A stretch of 64,000 nucleotides of DNA from Ganoderma boninense (GCA_002900995.3 CM035309.1:3602389-3666388), one strand, 5' to 3'. Shown: positions 1-11,299, numbered from the stretch's first letter. A program made the numbers and translations. Notes: generated by a model not told the origin, from the letters alone.

Positions 1-1330
1 TGTCGTCGACTCCTGCCGGCCGAAATCGATGGAGCTCCAAAGTTAGCAGACGCGGAAACGCCGCATGAAGGTACCGGAGAAGCGATCCGTCGGCGTCGTC
101 GGCGCGATATTCAAACTGGAGGTGGTCTAGAGTGGGCAGCCGGCATTGGGAAAGAACCTGGAGCATCTCGGAAGCATGGATGATCGGCGAGTGCCACTCA
201 GGACAGCTCACCCATTGGTATACGCAGTGATGCGGGCAACATCGCAGCGACAGCCGACGGAGGGATTGGGGGAGGGCGCCATATAGCTGGTCGTCTGGAG
301 TTGGAAACGAGAGGACCAGCTCCTCTAGATAGGGCCATGGGAAGGAGATATCCAAGCCGCGCGGCCAGATCGGTTTGGGAAGGGCGCCGTGGGGAAGGGC
401 GAACATCAGGCGGAGGATCCGAAGCTTTGGCATGCCGGAAAGGAGCGTGATGAAGGGACTGCGTAGGTCTGGTGGAAGCTGTCCCTGGAGGACAAGCTCG
501 CGCAAGCGAGGCCAGGGTTCCATAGATAGGGCGTTGATAGGTGCACACATGCTCGGGAGGTGAAGGATTTCGAGGCTGTCGCGCAGCCGTACCAGTACAT
601 CAGCAAGCGCATCCCTCTCCGGAGGAAAACAATGGGGTATCTGAGGCCAAAGAAATGCCGCCTGTACGTATCGGAACGAGTTGAGGGGTGCGAGAGTGAG
701 CGGATCCGCGTTGGGGGCGAGACGTAACCGAGGGCTGAAGTTGAATCGCCGGAGCGTGAATGTTTCGAGGTGCGGCACGGAGAGGATGGAGGCTAATGTT
801 TCCCACTTCAGACCGTGTATCTCTTTGCAAATGAAGGAGATAGAGATAGAGCGGAGACGAGGCATTGCAAGCAAGACGCCTTTCAGCACCTCTCCGTCCA
901 TCACGCCACATAGAAGACGATCATCGGTGTAGCGGAGTCTGCGATGAGTATTTGTCAAGCTACCTAGATCCGGACAATCATCCATCAGAGTAAGGGATCT
1001 ATTCGAGCAATGTGAGCACACCGGCGGCGAGAAAACGGCGGAGAACTTACTTGCAGTGAGCATGCAGATTGGCCGGAAGAAAGCGTTCGGGGGTCATGGG
1101 CGTGGACACGTTAACGATACAGTTCTTAAACAATGATGGGGCACATGCCCTTCGGAGAGACCTGCAGGTAGTTGACAGGGAGCGTAGACCTCGGTTGGGC
1201 CGCAAAAGCTCGAAGATTTGGAGAAGGACATCCTCATGCAATGTTTGGAGAGAGCTTAAGTTGGTGGACGTGAACAACGATGCTCCATCAGGACGAAGAT
1301 AGGACTTACTTACAGCCAGGAGTGTTCCAT
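1..1330 (-). CDS. F-box/LRR-like protein, 3' end beyond window
   Basis: I read complement(join(<1..998,1051..1254,1314..1330)). The first exon is 17 nt (MEHSW), the second carries an F-box-like helix pair (LHEDVLLQIFELL, then LRSLSTTCRSLRRACAPSLF), and a long third exon is open to the window edge. Both introns (59 and 52 bp) start GTAAGT and end AG, and the phases agree. Exon 3 shows leucine-rich spacing (MPRLRSISIS, PHLETFTLRRFNFSP, WPRLRELVL, PKLRILRLMF). The same three-part plan and many of the same motifs recur in the F-box genes at 48.7-50.4 and 53.7-55.6 kb. F-box proteins usually supply substrates to SCF ubiquitin ligases; the substrate here is unknown. The C-terminus is missing only because the window ends. 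Confidence 0.8.
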
Positions 1331-1511
1331 ATAAGACTGCAAGAAAACGGAGTTCCACAAAAGTAGGTCACAGCGCAGCCTGGTCGTGGTCGTGGCGGAG
1401 AACGTGCGCGCCTGAGAGGTACGCAGCCTGGGATCTTGCAGCCACGTGTCGGCGGTGGAGGCTGTGTTATTCGGGATTGCGCCGGACCGTTGTCTCGTGC
1501 TGAAAAATCCC

Positions 1512-1520
1512 GACGCTGGT
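1512..1520 (+). repeat. 9-bp target site duplication, left copy
   Basis: GACGCTGGT directly abuts the left end of the transposon. The identical right copy is at 2573-2581. Confidence 0.85.
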
Positions 1521-1951
1521 CAGGCTCCTAAAACCACCCGCTCGTTAGTGTCCTCGATCCCAGTACTCCAGCGGGGGTCAGGCTATATACTCCTAGATAG
1601 ACGCTAGCTTAGTCATGTACCGAGCAGCCGAGTTACTTGTTATAGAAGAAATGTGGGGATGAGGACACTACAGAGCGGCTGGCCTTTCAAGTCGTCCGAC
1701 AATCCTCCGGGCCCGAAGCGCACGACCGGATAAGACCGGATAAGTCGAAGACTAATGAAGATTTTGGCCACTAAGCTCTTCGCGCGTCTGCGCTGCAGGC
1801 TGCCCGCGACGAGCTCCCAAATTTCGACGGCCCGCTCTGGGGCACTTGAATAATTGCGCATCAGCTCCGACAGCAAGATAGTGCAGGTAGACATGCATTT
1901 CCAACATCGCGGGACAAGAATAGCTAGTACAAGAGCCCGGGTGGCAGGCGC
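1521..1951 (+). repeat. Left terminal inverted repeat, 431 bp
   Basis: It pairs with 2142-2572. Inside the arm there is a nested imperfect inverted repeat: GTGTCCTCGATCCC near 1538 faces GGGGATGAGGACAC near 1653. Confidence 0.88.
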
Positions 1952-2141
1952 AGTTCTTCTCCAAGTCCTCCAAGAATCTCCTGCAGTGCAACCCCACTAT
2001 CCCGGATTCGCTGAACATTGCGTTGCTTCGTGATGTGCTGGATATATTTATCGAAGTACTGCGCTACATAAATTGGTACTCTTGCTGGAATATTAGAGCT
2101 GTCCATGTCCTCGCGCTCATAGTCAAGCTCATGGCGCCCTC

Positions 2142-2572
2142 GCGCCTGCCACCCGGGCTCTTGTACTAGCTATTCTTGTCCCGCGATGTTGGAAATGCAT
2201 GTCTACCTGCACTATCTTGCTGTCGGAGCTGATGCGCAATTATTCAAGTGCCCCAGAGCGGGCCGTCGAAATTTGGGAGCTCGTCGCGGGCAGCCTGCAG
2301 CGCAGACGCGCGAAGAGCTTAGTGGCCAAAATCTTCATTAGTCTTCGACTTATCCGGTCTTATCCGGTCGTGCGCTTCGGGCCCGGAGGATTGTCGGACG
2401 ACTTGAAAGGCCAGCCGCTCTGTAGTGTCCTCATCCCCACATTTCTTCTATAACAAGTAACTCGGCTGCTCGGTACATGACTAAGCTAGCGTCTATCTAG
2501 GAGTATATAGCCTGACCCCCGCTGGAGTACTGGGATCGAGGACACTAACGAGCGGGTGGTTTTAGGAGCCTG
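2142..2572 (-). repeat. Right terminal inverted repeat, 431 bp
   Basis: Reverse complement of 1521-1951. I saw no mismatch in the stretches I aligned, including both ends and the 84-codon frame. Confidence 0.88.
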
Positions 2573-2581
2573 GACGCTGGT
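2573..2581 (+). repeat. 9-bp target site duplication, right copy
   Basis: GACGCTGGT directly abuts the right end of the transposon, in the same orientation as 1512-1520. Confidence 0.85.
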
Positions 2582-2818
2582 GGGCTTCGCACTGATCTAA
2601 GCTTAAAGTTATTGTTTCTTCAAGGTCAGACGTTACACACTGCTGACATGATTTGTCAATATTGGATGCATGAGACTTGTCACAGTTATCATTCAGGTTA
2701 CGCAACACAATCCCCTGTGCAGCGGACACTCGTACAGATGCAAGTAGTATCCAGGACTCCCGATCTTTCCACCCACGGACGACCTCGAACTTCCCCGCTA
2801 CTGATAATCGCCTCAGAC

Positions 2819-5457
2819 TTAGTCCGAGTCTGGCGGCGAGCGCACTTGATACATCTGCACGTCCTCATGCTGAGTGGACATACGGAGATGGTGGATCCCA
2901 AAACGCCCCTTGTGAAAGGCGATGTGCATGGTTTGGAAGAAGTTCTGTGCGTGAATCAGTCATGGATGAACCGCAATGCTCCAGTTCAGAGGAATAGACA
3001 TCATGCACTGACCAATCCCAGGACCCCAAATGGGACACCCCTGCGACCAGCGAAGATAAGACCCTGCCAAGGGCAATCTTCGATCCTCTCCGGGCACACT
3101 TTGAGATAACGTGCGCACACGAAGTGATTGAATGGTGCTGAGACAACCACGTCTTCCTCCCCAGGTTCTCCCTTGAACACGAGTCGTACTGTGTAACGCT
3201 TCGGGTTGAAGTGCTTTGGAACACAATATGTGGGCGGTTTCGAACCGTCTGTGGGCAGCGAATTGATGTTCTGAAATACTGCAGTGTGGACGCCATTCAC
3301 GGTCCGGTAAGGTAGTTCTGAAGTGCTTGAACCTGGCGTGAAAGATAGAGTGAAAATTGAGTTTTGGACGTTGAACATTCGAGAGAGAAGGGAGTGCGAC
3401 AAACCTGAATCAACTAGAACTTCAAGGCCGCCCGGATATATATCACGATGCATGACGTGATCGTTGCGCGTATCTTCATCGTATCTCAGGAATTCAATCC
3501 TCAGAAGTGTCACGGACCACAAGTGGTATTTGTATGCATTGCGATGTACGGGTATACCCCTAGAAAAGTTAGGGGGATCGGGGGTTGGCCATCGGTTAAA
3601 CGCCACCCAAGATTGACTAACCCATCCAGTTTAATTCAAGAAAGAGAAAATATCTTATATGTCACTCACACGCATTTTCCGGGAAAGTATCTTGGATGAG
3701 GTCGCACCGTGAAGTACATGAGTAACCAGTCCTGTAAAAAGACGAATTAGACTAGCTCCACATTTTGATTGCTGGGTAATACACACATTGTGTCTGCGAG
3801 GTAAGATTTCTTCGAGTTCTGATAAGAAGCTCTGTTGCAAACACGGCACATTAGTGAGAGCTGTGCTGGAAAACACGACTTAAGAGAGAGAGCAACATAC
3901 GTTCTCGGGACAAGACAGTGCTCCGGTGCCACTCTGATTGCTGTGGTCATACAGTTAGCATGCAACGATCCTGTTCATTCTGAGGACACTGCTCACTCGG
4001 AAAAACCCAACCCTAGGACTCCATCTGACTTGGACTGCCGGACTTTCAAGTTCACTGCGTATGCAATGGCCCACCACATATTGAGGGTTTTGTAACGAAC
4101 ACAGTCGTTATCTGAATCGTAGGCATTGACAGTGATTGCACTATCTCTTCCGATCATGTCTGGAATTATTGAATCCATGAGTTACTGGGGAGAACGTCCG
4201 GAAATATGCATGAGCACTTACAGCCTTCAGAGTCATCAGCATAACGCATTTCGAACTCGGGTCTGACATCCCGCCAGTCGGCATAGGTCCTGAAGTCTAA
4301 GGGATGAGGCAACAGTGTGTGCTGCGCAAATTTCTTTTCATCACTCTTTGTCCACGATGTCAGCATGACCCGAATATGCTTCGCTTCAGCTGCGTCAGTA
4401 GGCCGGAAATCCAGGAGCTCTTCATCAGTGATTGGCAGCCCATCAGTTCTTTCACGATAGTAGGCGATTTTGCAAGGCTTTGCACCGATGCACCATCTGA
4501 AGAGGATCATACTATCAATGGATCGTCTTTTACAATGTGATATCACGTACGCAAGATTTGAGCCTGGACGATAGAGTGAACATTGAGCGCAAGTACTAGT
4601 TGCGGCAGATATGATAATAAGGACCCAACGTACAAGTGTCTGCGAGAAGCTCGACAAGGATACTCTGTGCGACCGCGCTTCGGTTGTCGATGTCATCTGC
4701 GGATATGCCCTATATATAGCAGTAAGTGCGAGCAATGCTACAAGGAAAATGGCAAATGCGTACCACGAGGGCAGTATACCCCATGCCTGTGTAGCCGTGC
4801 ACATGAATCAGTATCTTGGGCATCCTAGTGCAAATGCAGCTGTCAGATACCTTTGATATTAAGGTGCCCTCCTGCGAATGCTCTCGAGAGTTGGTGTACG
4901 ATGGGAAGCCTTGGGGTGGAGAAGCGTCCTGCAGTGTCCCTGTCATGTGGTGCGCGCTGGAACATTTGATCCTGATCGGATCCTTCGTCGTCCTTCGGCT
5001 TCACATGCAGTCTGTCAGTCTCATCTAACGTAAACTGGGAGAAAACAGATTCAGAATAGTATGGTGAATGTAGGAAGGAAAGCCGAACATTCTCGAGAGT
5101 AGGCGTGAGAGGAGCAGTCTCGGACTGTTGCGACTCCGAATCCGTCGTTGACCGGAACGATAACCTATCGAAGGGAATTGACTCAGGAGAAGCGTCCGAG
5201 TCCGAATACTCGTCATCGTAAGCAGGACAACGAGCCGAAAGGTATGGAAGCCTGTATGCCCGAGTTGACCATCGGGATATGTCCCATTCCAACTGCGGGC
5301 AACGGAACATGAATCAGATGTGACGCGTTGAACAAGCATAGTCGAAGATACGTACCCGTTCCTCGGCCGATGCAATGGGTGCAGGACTCAAGAATAGGAA
5401 GTAAGCCAGGGAGGCAGGATCTCCCTCATTAGGAGTTGCGTGAGAGCTGTCGCTCAT
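2819..5457 (-). CDS. Membrane-anchored pepsin-like (A1 family) protein, probably not an active protease
   Basis: This is a multi-exon gene. The clear exons are 5356-5457 (start MSDSSHATPNEGD), about 4843-5292 (acidic, Ser-rich), about 4200-4800, about 4000-4170, 3013-3606 and 2819-2944. A hydrophobic segment (FAIFLVALLALTAIY, near 4730) could anchor it. A1 hallmarks follow in order: a flap-like RYADDSEG, then SDGVLGLGF, then LVDSGLSHSLL, and FGVLGL spliced in phase 0 to NFFQTMHIAFH, the typical A1 C-terminus. The second Asp motif keeps D-S-G, but the first site appears as IDSMILFRW rather than D-T-G-S, so catalysis is doubtful. Junctions between 3606 and 4850 include small exons that I could not fix exactly. 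A truncated relative lies at 47.9-48.6 kb. Confidence 0.6.
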
Positions 5458-6889
5458 GGTGGCGACGGAGGGGAAATCTGAAGAGAGGACGATGAGAATG
5501 CAGGACGATGGGGTGCAGGTATTTGTACTCAACCTCTCCGAGGATGACCCTGGACACCGAGAGAGTCCCTCAACTTGCAATTTCACGAAGAAAAAACGGC
5601 GTCCGCAGGAACTGCCACGGTGGGATGCAATAACGGAGGAACTGGTGGATGTAGATTTCCAAGGACCCCGAACATACTATCACGAGCACAAGCTGGAAAT
5701 GTCGATCATGGCCCGGCAATTGAATACAAGGACGACGATGGCGTACCAGACTCGGGCATACTGCGATATCGGTGAGTGATGGTGCGGCGGATTGAAATCG
5801 GAACAGCTCGTGCCAGAACCCAAGTATCCTAGAAGCACTGCCAAATAATGAATGCGCTCAATACGGCTTAGAGACGTACGTTTGCATGCAGTGCGTTCCT
5901 GGAGCAGCCGGAAAATGTGAAGCTAGTAGCATGGCCATAAATTCTGACAAAAGAAGTGAATTTCTGGACTCATCTGAACTCCACAGCTACTGACGAGGAT
6001 GGAGATACAGGAAGCTCCACCACCTCCGATAGGAAATGATTTCGAATCTTCTTCGCTATTGTTCACTAGGAGGGTACCGGCATTAATACGAATGCGTATA
6101 TTAGGATCCAGAGGCTCGTTCAGGGAGGTCGGAACCTTTTGTGCGATCCGCCTTATGCTTCTGTGACAATCAGAGAGCGGTGAGTAAAGATCGGCCAAAA
6201 GATTATCACAGATATGGCCGCTTACCTCCATTTATCGAGAGGTGCCACCATGTTCGCATTGTGGCGGCGAGCCTCGAGGACGACTTGACTCAGATCGAGT
6301 CAGGCGCGGCGCCGGTAGAACCGTCATCGATTAAGGAACTTCTTTCCACATCCTAGTGGTGGAGCCGCTTTCAGGTTCCCATTTCGTTGAAGATGAGAAC
6401 GAACCAAGTTCCGCAGTCCGACCCAACTCTCGATACATCCATGAGACTTGGACAAGTTGAACGATGAACAGGGGGGAGTCTGAAAGCACTCCGTTAGCAG
6501 CATCTAGACTGTATTTGTGTGGTCCATCCAGGATCTCGGGCTTGGCGAGTACCAAAATGTCGTGGCAGAACAAGTCGGAAGCTGGCTCGAAAGCGCTGAA
6601 AAGTCGTTGAAGCGAGGAGGAGCGCTCAAAAAGCGCCCGACGCGTCGGTCGTTGAACGGATTCTCCGAGTCACTGCCAGTCTCATTTGCCGTCTTCCACC
6701 CCCAAAGGACTTCTACGGCCGTCTCGCCATCCCTCCACCACAACGACGCGTCGCACTGCCTGCCTTGGTGTGCGGGTGAGGTCCGTCAGTAGGAGTCTGC
6801 ACTTCACGGCGTGCCGACTCCCGCTCCACTCAGAGCTGAACGCGCGGCCATCATCTTGCTCGTTGGCGGCGCCGCTTGGCTCCTCGTAT
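5458..6889. other. No gene assigned
   Basis: Reading frames occur on both strands, for example a minus-strand frame at 5923-6231 and a plus-strand frame at 6517-6792. None gives a recognisable domain or a convincing exon chain. The part near 6517-6889 may be decayed 5' sequence of the kinase pseudogene that follows. Confidence 0.4.
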
Positions 6890-7790
6890 TCACCTCAGTT
6901 CAAGACTATAACGGAACTAGTGATTGATTTCAGAGACGCAATGACAGGTGAGTGAAATCTGGGGCAGTGTTGTCTTCCTGCTCCTAATGGGCCGCGATTC
7001 GGACTCTCTGGCAGGACACCGCGATGCCGTGCGAAAGGGTGGAGTACTGCAGCGCGATGCCAGGATGGGCAACGTTCTCATTAAATACAGCCCCTGGGAG
7101 CAGAAGCAGTTTTGCGGCTTCATCCACGACTTTGACCACTCGTACATGACCCGCGGCATACCGCCACGCGACACGCCATCCTTGCCTGCCAGAGCGCTCA
7201 CTGCACCCCTCACAGCAGATGGACAGCTCAAGGAGAGCCTGAGGACCGTACGTAGGCGAATATCTATGTTACGGTTACGTGTGATTCTGACAGCCGCGAC
7301 AGGGAACGTTGCTGTTCATGTCGTGCGAACTCCTCAACTCGAACTCGGACCGCGACGCAGACGAGGCCGTCATCCACGACTCGACGTCCGCCACGACCTC
7401 CACATCTTCTACTGTGCCCTCCTCTGGACCATGCTCCGCCACTTCGCCACACCAAGCACAACATGCCCAGCGGCGCCCGAGTCCATGGGATGGGCACCCC
7501 CGACACCTGCATGAGCGTATTCAAGGAGGAGGGCGACAGCGACGACTCGGACGCCTTCATCGCCAAGCTGTGCTGGCTCCGGAAGTTCGGCCGCCTCGTC
7601 GTCTCCGTCTCCGGCAACGATGTGCTGAACATGCTCATGAGGGAGATTGGCACGCTGGTCCGCGACAGCATGCTCCCAGTCCCAGCGGCCCTCGAGTACC
7701 TTTACGACACGGCGCTGGATGCGTTCGGCCGCGCGCTCGCGCGTGAAGACTGGCCGACGTCGAATGACGCTCCTGCCCCCCACATAAGTA
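6890..7790 (+). pseudogene. FunK1-type fungal protein kinase, frameshifted
   Basis: Three segments match the fungal FunK1 kinase layout. An exon ends at 6947 with ITELVIDFRDAMTG. An exon at 7015-7247 carries GHRDAVRKGGVLQRDARMGN and GFIHDFDHS, which are the catalytic loop (HRD changed to QRD) and the metal-binding D-F-D. An exon from 7303 carries GTLLFMSCELL. The introns 6948-7014 and 7248-7302 have GT..AG ends and fit in phase. Downstream, the frame changes twice: two extra bases at 7381-7382 (before DVRHDLHIFYCALLW) and an 8-bp tandem duplication at 7443-7450 (before TKHNMPSGARVHG). The C-terminal part (SDAFIAKLCWLRKF, LAREDWP) then reads on. Unless these are sequencing errors, the gene is dead. 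The N-lobe is not recognisable. Confidence 0.7.
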
Positions 7791-7799
7791 CCCTCGACC

Positions 7800-8508
7800 T
7801 GGCATATCATCAAGGGCTGGGTATTCGAGAATGCCACTGCACCGAAGAAACTGTCTTGTGCGCGCACACATGCACATCGTCACGTCGAGAGGACCGAGGT
7901 TGCCCCGCCGACGAGATGGACGAGGATGCCTTCGATGAAGCATGTGAATCCTGTGACGACGGCCAGCCTCCGCGGGACGATATCGGTGCTGAGGTTGCAT
8001 CTCGCGGCCCCCGAGACAGCTCCTCCCATACTGCCATGGTTTTTTTCGCTGGACAGCTTGGAAGTGCTCGCGATCGACTTGGATGAGGGTGACGGCAATG
8101 AGTCGGAGGACGCTGCTGAAGTCAGCACGTAGATCGGATACAGCGATGTCCGAGCCGCGGACTAGGGAGATCGTTAGTGGACGGTGTGGACGTCCCTGCA
8201 CATGGTCGGTGCAGGGACGTCGAGCTACCTATCATACGTCTTTGTCTGAGGAGGAAATAGTTGCAAAACAAATTAGTAGAGACATGATCCATACTATCCG
8301 CTGCCTGCAGTGCGCTCGTGCATGTTGAATGATCGCCGCATACGCGAGTGACGAAGGGGGCGCGGATGCACAATCAACCTTCATGAAGCGGTGTGCGCGG
8401 GCGAACGACGCCAAGTAGCCAATACCAATAACACGACAACTGAAAGACGGCACAGTCCTCAGGGCCTCCCCAGACACAGCAATCACACGCGCAGTCTCAT
8501 CTCTAGCA
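7800..8508. other. Intergenic, no gene seen
   Basis: Open frames on both strands lack family features or consistent splice sites. The stretch contains the perfect hairpin at 8189-8221. Confidence 0.4.
8189..8221. repeat. Perfect 13-bp inverted repeat with 7-nt loop
   Basis: GACGTCCCTGCAC (8189-8201) and GTGCAGGGACGTC (8209-8221) are exact reverse complements around ATGGTCG. No role is evident. It lies between the kinase pseudogene and the convergent F-box-like fragment. Confidence 0.75.
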
Positions 8509-9482
8509 TTACGAGACATAGGACGGCTTCTGCGCGTCGCCCAGCTCCCAATACCGATCCTCCCCACGCACCACCCACACGTCCCGCATCATGAACGCAC
8601 ACAGGCCGAACGCCGGGTCCTCCACCCACGGCACAGTCTCGTACGCCGTGCCGTCCGGGACGACCCACGGCGGCCGCGAGTCGCGGAACATCGAGATGTC
8701 CAGAAGTGGGGGCAGGAGGGGCAGTGTTACTGGCGCAGGGTCCGAGTCCGAGTCCGAGTCGGGCATCAGCGGCTCGCCCCAGTGCGACTGCGCGGCCTGC
8801 ACGATCACGACGCGGCGGATGGGATGGCCCGCGCGCGCTCGGGCGGCGACCATCTCTGGGAGCAGAGGATAGAGGGCTGTGGGAGGTGCCAGCCACTCGA
8901 TGGTCAGCGTGCTGAGGGCGGGGCATCGGACACCGGCCGCGGTGGTGCTAGGGGACAAGGCGCGGCACAGGATCTCCAGCGGAGCGGGGGGCTCGGGGGC
9001 CTGAAGGACGTCAGTGAGATTGTAGGCGGCAACGACGTCAGGAACGTCAACGTCAGCGCTGGTCAGGTTGAAGAGCATCTCCTGCGCGAGGACGACCGCA
9101 AGGTGGGAGACCTGCGGCATCTGGTCTAGGAGAGCCGGGAGAAAGATGAGGTAGCCCGCGATGCTGAGGTGTAGGTACGTGACGTGCGAGAGGGTAACGC
9201 ATTCGTGCAGGTTCAGGAGCCACCTTTCCCAGCCGATCGGCCCCATGTACCCGGGCTCGTAGGAGATCCAGCCTTCGAACCAGAGTCCAGACGTCGGCCC
9301 GTCGGCGACAGCGAGAATGCGCAATTCTCCCATGCAGATGTCGAGAGAGGTGACGGGGTGGAGGACGATGTTTGGGAGAGGGGTGGGATAGTACGCGCCG
9401 GAGCCTTGCTCACTCATAACATCATGGAGGCGGATGAAGACGTCTGCAGGAAGAGCAAGGCGAGATATGACTGCGTGGATTA
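8509..9482 (-). CDS. F-box-like protein, C-terminal part only (cut by assembly gap)
   Basis: One open frame runs from the gap edge (9482) to a stop at 8509-8511. It is collinear with the C-terminal half of the complete protein encoded at 39959-41950. Shared landmarks are HAVISxLxLPxDVFIRL, YPTPLPNxVLxPVTSLDICMG, SGLWFEG, PLxxLCRALSPS, AGxPIRRVVxxQAA and FGLCAFMMRDVW. The N-terminal half, with the F-box, should lie in or beyond the gap; the sequence past the gap is unrelated repeat. An acidic run (DSDSDSD) is unique to this copy. Confidence 0.8.
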
Positions 9483-9582
9483 NNNNNNNNNNNNNNNNNN
9501 NNNNNNNNNNNNNNNNNNNNNNNNNNNNNNNNNNNNNNNNNNNNNNNNNNNNNNNNNNNNNNNNNNNNNNNNNNNNNNNNNN
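9483..9582. other. Assembly gap, 100 N
   Basis: A run of exactly 100 N, the usual placeholder for a gap of unknown size. It interrupts the F-box-like gene. Confidence 0.99.
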
Positions 9583-9639
9583 ATGTCATTGGTCGGAAGG
9601 TTTCCGAGGCTGGAACTATTCGAAACCGGCCTGTCCGCA

Positions 9640-10260
9640 GAAACACAGTCAACCCGCGATGAAAAGAAGTGGTACCAACTTCAAAAACTCGGGTGTTATC
9701 TTTCTCTACTAAAGTTACAACCTTAGGAGCCCAGCCGAACACTACTAAAGTACTTAACAGATGGTATCCGTGACAAGACATGAATGCATGAATAGGATGG
9801 TAACAAAGGGACCAGCCCCGTAGCAGCTCTCGTCGTATCGTGACGCAGCCAGTGCGCACCACCCAAGGCGAAGCCCCTTTCTCACTGGTCCACTCGCCGA
9901 ACGGCGGACAGGGTCGTAAAGGGACCAGCCCGTGAGCAGCTCTCGTCGTGCCATGGCGCAGCCAGCGAACCACCCAGCATGAGGCCTTGAGGCCTGACCC
10001 ATTCGCATACGCGTTAACGCGGTCGTAGAGGGTCCAGCCCCAAAGCCACTTTCATCAAGCCGCGACGCAGCCAGTGCGCACCACTCAGTACTCAGGGCGC
10101 AGCCCCCTTCCGATAGACCCACTCGCCAAACGGTGAACAGGGTCGTAAAAGGGCCCAGCCCCGGAGCAGCTCTCGTCGTACCGTGATCGCACCCAGTGCA
10201 CCACCCAGCGCGAGGCCCTCCACCCAGCGACCCGCTCGTCTGCCGCTCAACGGCCGACGG
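9640..10260 (-). repeat. Minisatellite array A (units about 110-120 bp)
   Basis: Imperfect tandem units sit downstream of His-rich gene A. Read on the minus strand, each unit contains a GGGCTGG(T/A)CC core, a TACGACC block and a TGGCTGCG block. Core copies lie near 9811, 9922, 10030 and 10150. The distal end shares a conserved tail (near 9660-9760) with the arrays after genes B, C and D. Confidence 0.75.
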
Positions 10261-10304
10261 TCCCGGTCCACAGTCGGCGGCGGCCAGCGTCGACGGTTGA
10301 CCGC

Positions 10305-11214
10305 TCAGTTCTGACTTGCGGTCGCAGACGGGGTAGCCGTGGCCGACGCGATCACCGACGAGGCGGATGCAGACACGGTCGAGTGCGGGCGGCGGGTGAA
10401 CGAGCCGGTGTGCGAGTGTGGGTGGCGCGTGTGCGAGCCGGAATGTGAGTGCGAGTGCGAGTGCGGGTGAGGATGGCGGGAGTGCGAGCCGGTGGGGTGT
10501 GGGCGGCCAGAGGGGAAGCCGGAGAAGTGGCGGAATCCTGACGGGAACGCGCGTGCGGAGCCCGAGGGAGGGTGGGGGAAGCCGGACTCTATGCCGAGGA
10601 TGGTGGTGGGGGCGGTGGGGTGCTCGGGTGGCCGGAGGGGTGTGCGCGGTGCGGGTGTGTCGAGTGCGAGCCTGTAGGCTCAGACGCGGAGGAGAGGAAC
10701 CCAGATGGGTGCGCGAGCTGCGAGCGCTGTCGGGTGTGCGTGGGCGGAGTGCGAGCCGGTCTTGTGAGGGTGCGGGTGCACCGAGTGCGAGCCAGAGTGA
10801 TGCAGGTGGGGGTGAACGGAGCCAGTGGGGTGTGTGTGGTGCGAGTGCGCGTGCGACCCTGTCGGGTGGGCATGATGCGAGAACGAGCCGGTGTGGTGGG
10901 CGTGGTGTGAGTGAGAGTGCGAACCAGAGTGCGAGTGCGGGTGGCGAGAGTGCGGGTGGTGCGAGTGATGCGAGTGCGGGTGGGCCGACAAGAGGCTCGT
11001 GGGAGCCGCGCTCACAGAGGTGAACGTGGCAGAGGACGTCGCGGTGGCTACGGAGGCGACGCTGGTCTCCTCCGAGGACGAGGTGCTGACGGGAGCGGCC
11101 ATAGCTTTCGAGGAAACGTTGTTAGCACGAAGTTGGTTTGCAACGCGTAACACAAGGAAACGCACCTCCGCTAACAGCGAGGGCAGCAAGAACGAATTTG
11201 AGGAGGTGCTGCAT
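10305..11214 (-). pseudogene. Secreted histidine-rich protein, family 1 copy A (frameshifted)
   Basis: Exon 1 (11166-11214, 49 nt) reads MQHLLKFVLAALAVSG. A 61-bp phase-1 intron (11105-11165) follows, then exon 2 begins (A)MAAPVSTSSSEETS, completing a signal peptide. The mature part is a Ser/Thr-rich stretch, then His-rich repeats such as HSHSHHAHHTGSFSHHAHP. After HAHPTA the frame is lost, and the conserved tail (GSFTRRPHS ... TASQN, stop 10305-10307) continues in other frames, so at least one frameshift separates the two halves. The antisense frames rich in Arg/Val are shadows. HxH runs could bind Zn, Cu or Ni; that is inference only. Confidence 0.75.
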
Positions 11215-11299
11215 CTTGATCTTGTCGAGTCAAAAACAAAGTAGTGTGTGGCAAAAGGAAAGGGTAACAAAGTCGATCAACGACTTGTAAGAGAAGAAA

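Larger units (their letters stand above)
1521..2572. mobile_element. Non-autonomous Mutator-like (long-TIR) DNA transposon
   Basis: Two 431-bp arms (1521-1951 and 2142-2572) are exact reverse complements wherever I compared them and have equal length. They enclose a 190-bp spacer (1952-2141). The ends read CAGGCTCC...GGAGCCTG. The element is flanked by the same 9-mer, GACGCTGGT, at 1512-1520 and 2573-2581. A 9-bp target duplication plus very long terminal inverted repeats is typical of Mutator-like elements. No transposase is present. Short open frames exist in the arms (the same 84-codon frame at 1640-1894 and 2199-2453), but they are a consequence of the repeat and resemble nothing I know. 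Near-perfect arm identity suggests recent insertion or arm conversion. Confidence 0.85.

Noticed and set aside
1640..2453. The identical 84-codon frames in the transposon arms as a real gene pair
   Set aside because: They are the two arms of one inverted repeat. There is no start or termination context and no recognisable domain.
9754..10122. Repeated frames in the minisatellites (W-C-A-L-A-A-S-R-type peptides)
   Set aside because: They arise because the unit is open by composition. Units vary in length by non-multiples of three, and frames are not kept between arrays.
10418..11150. Arg/Val/Gly/Cys-rich plus-strand frames opposite His-rich copy A (similar ones opposite B, C, D and family 2)
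   Set aside because: They are antisense reflections of CAC/CAT codon repeats, with no start context, splice pattern or conservation of their own.
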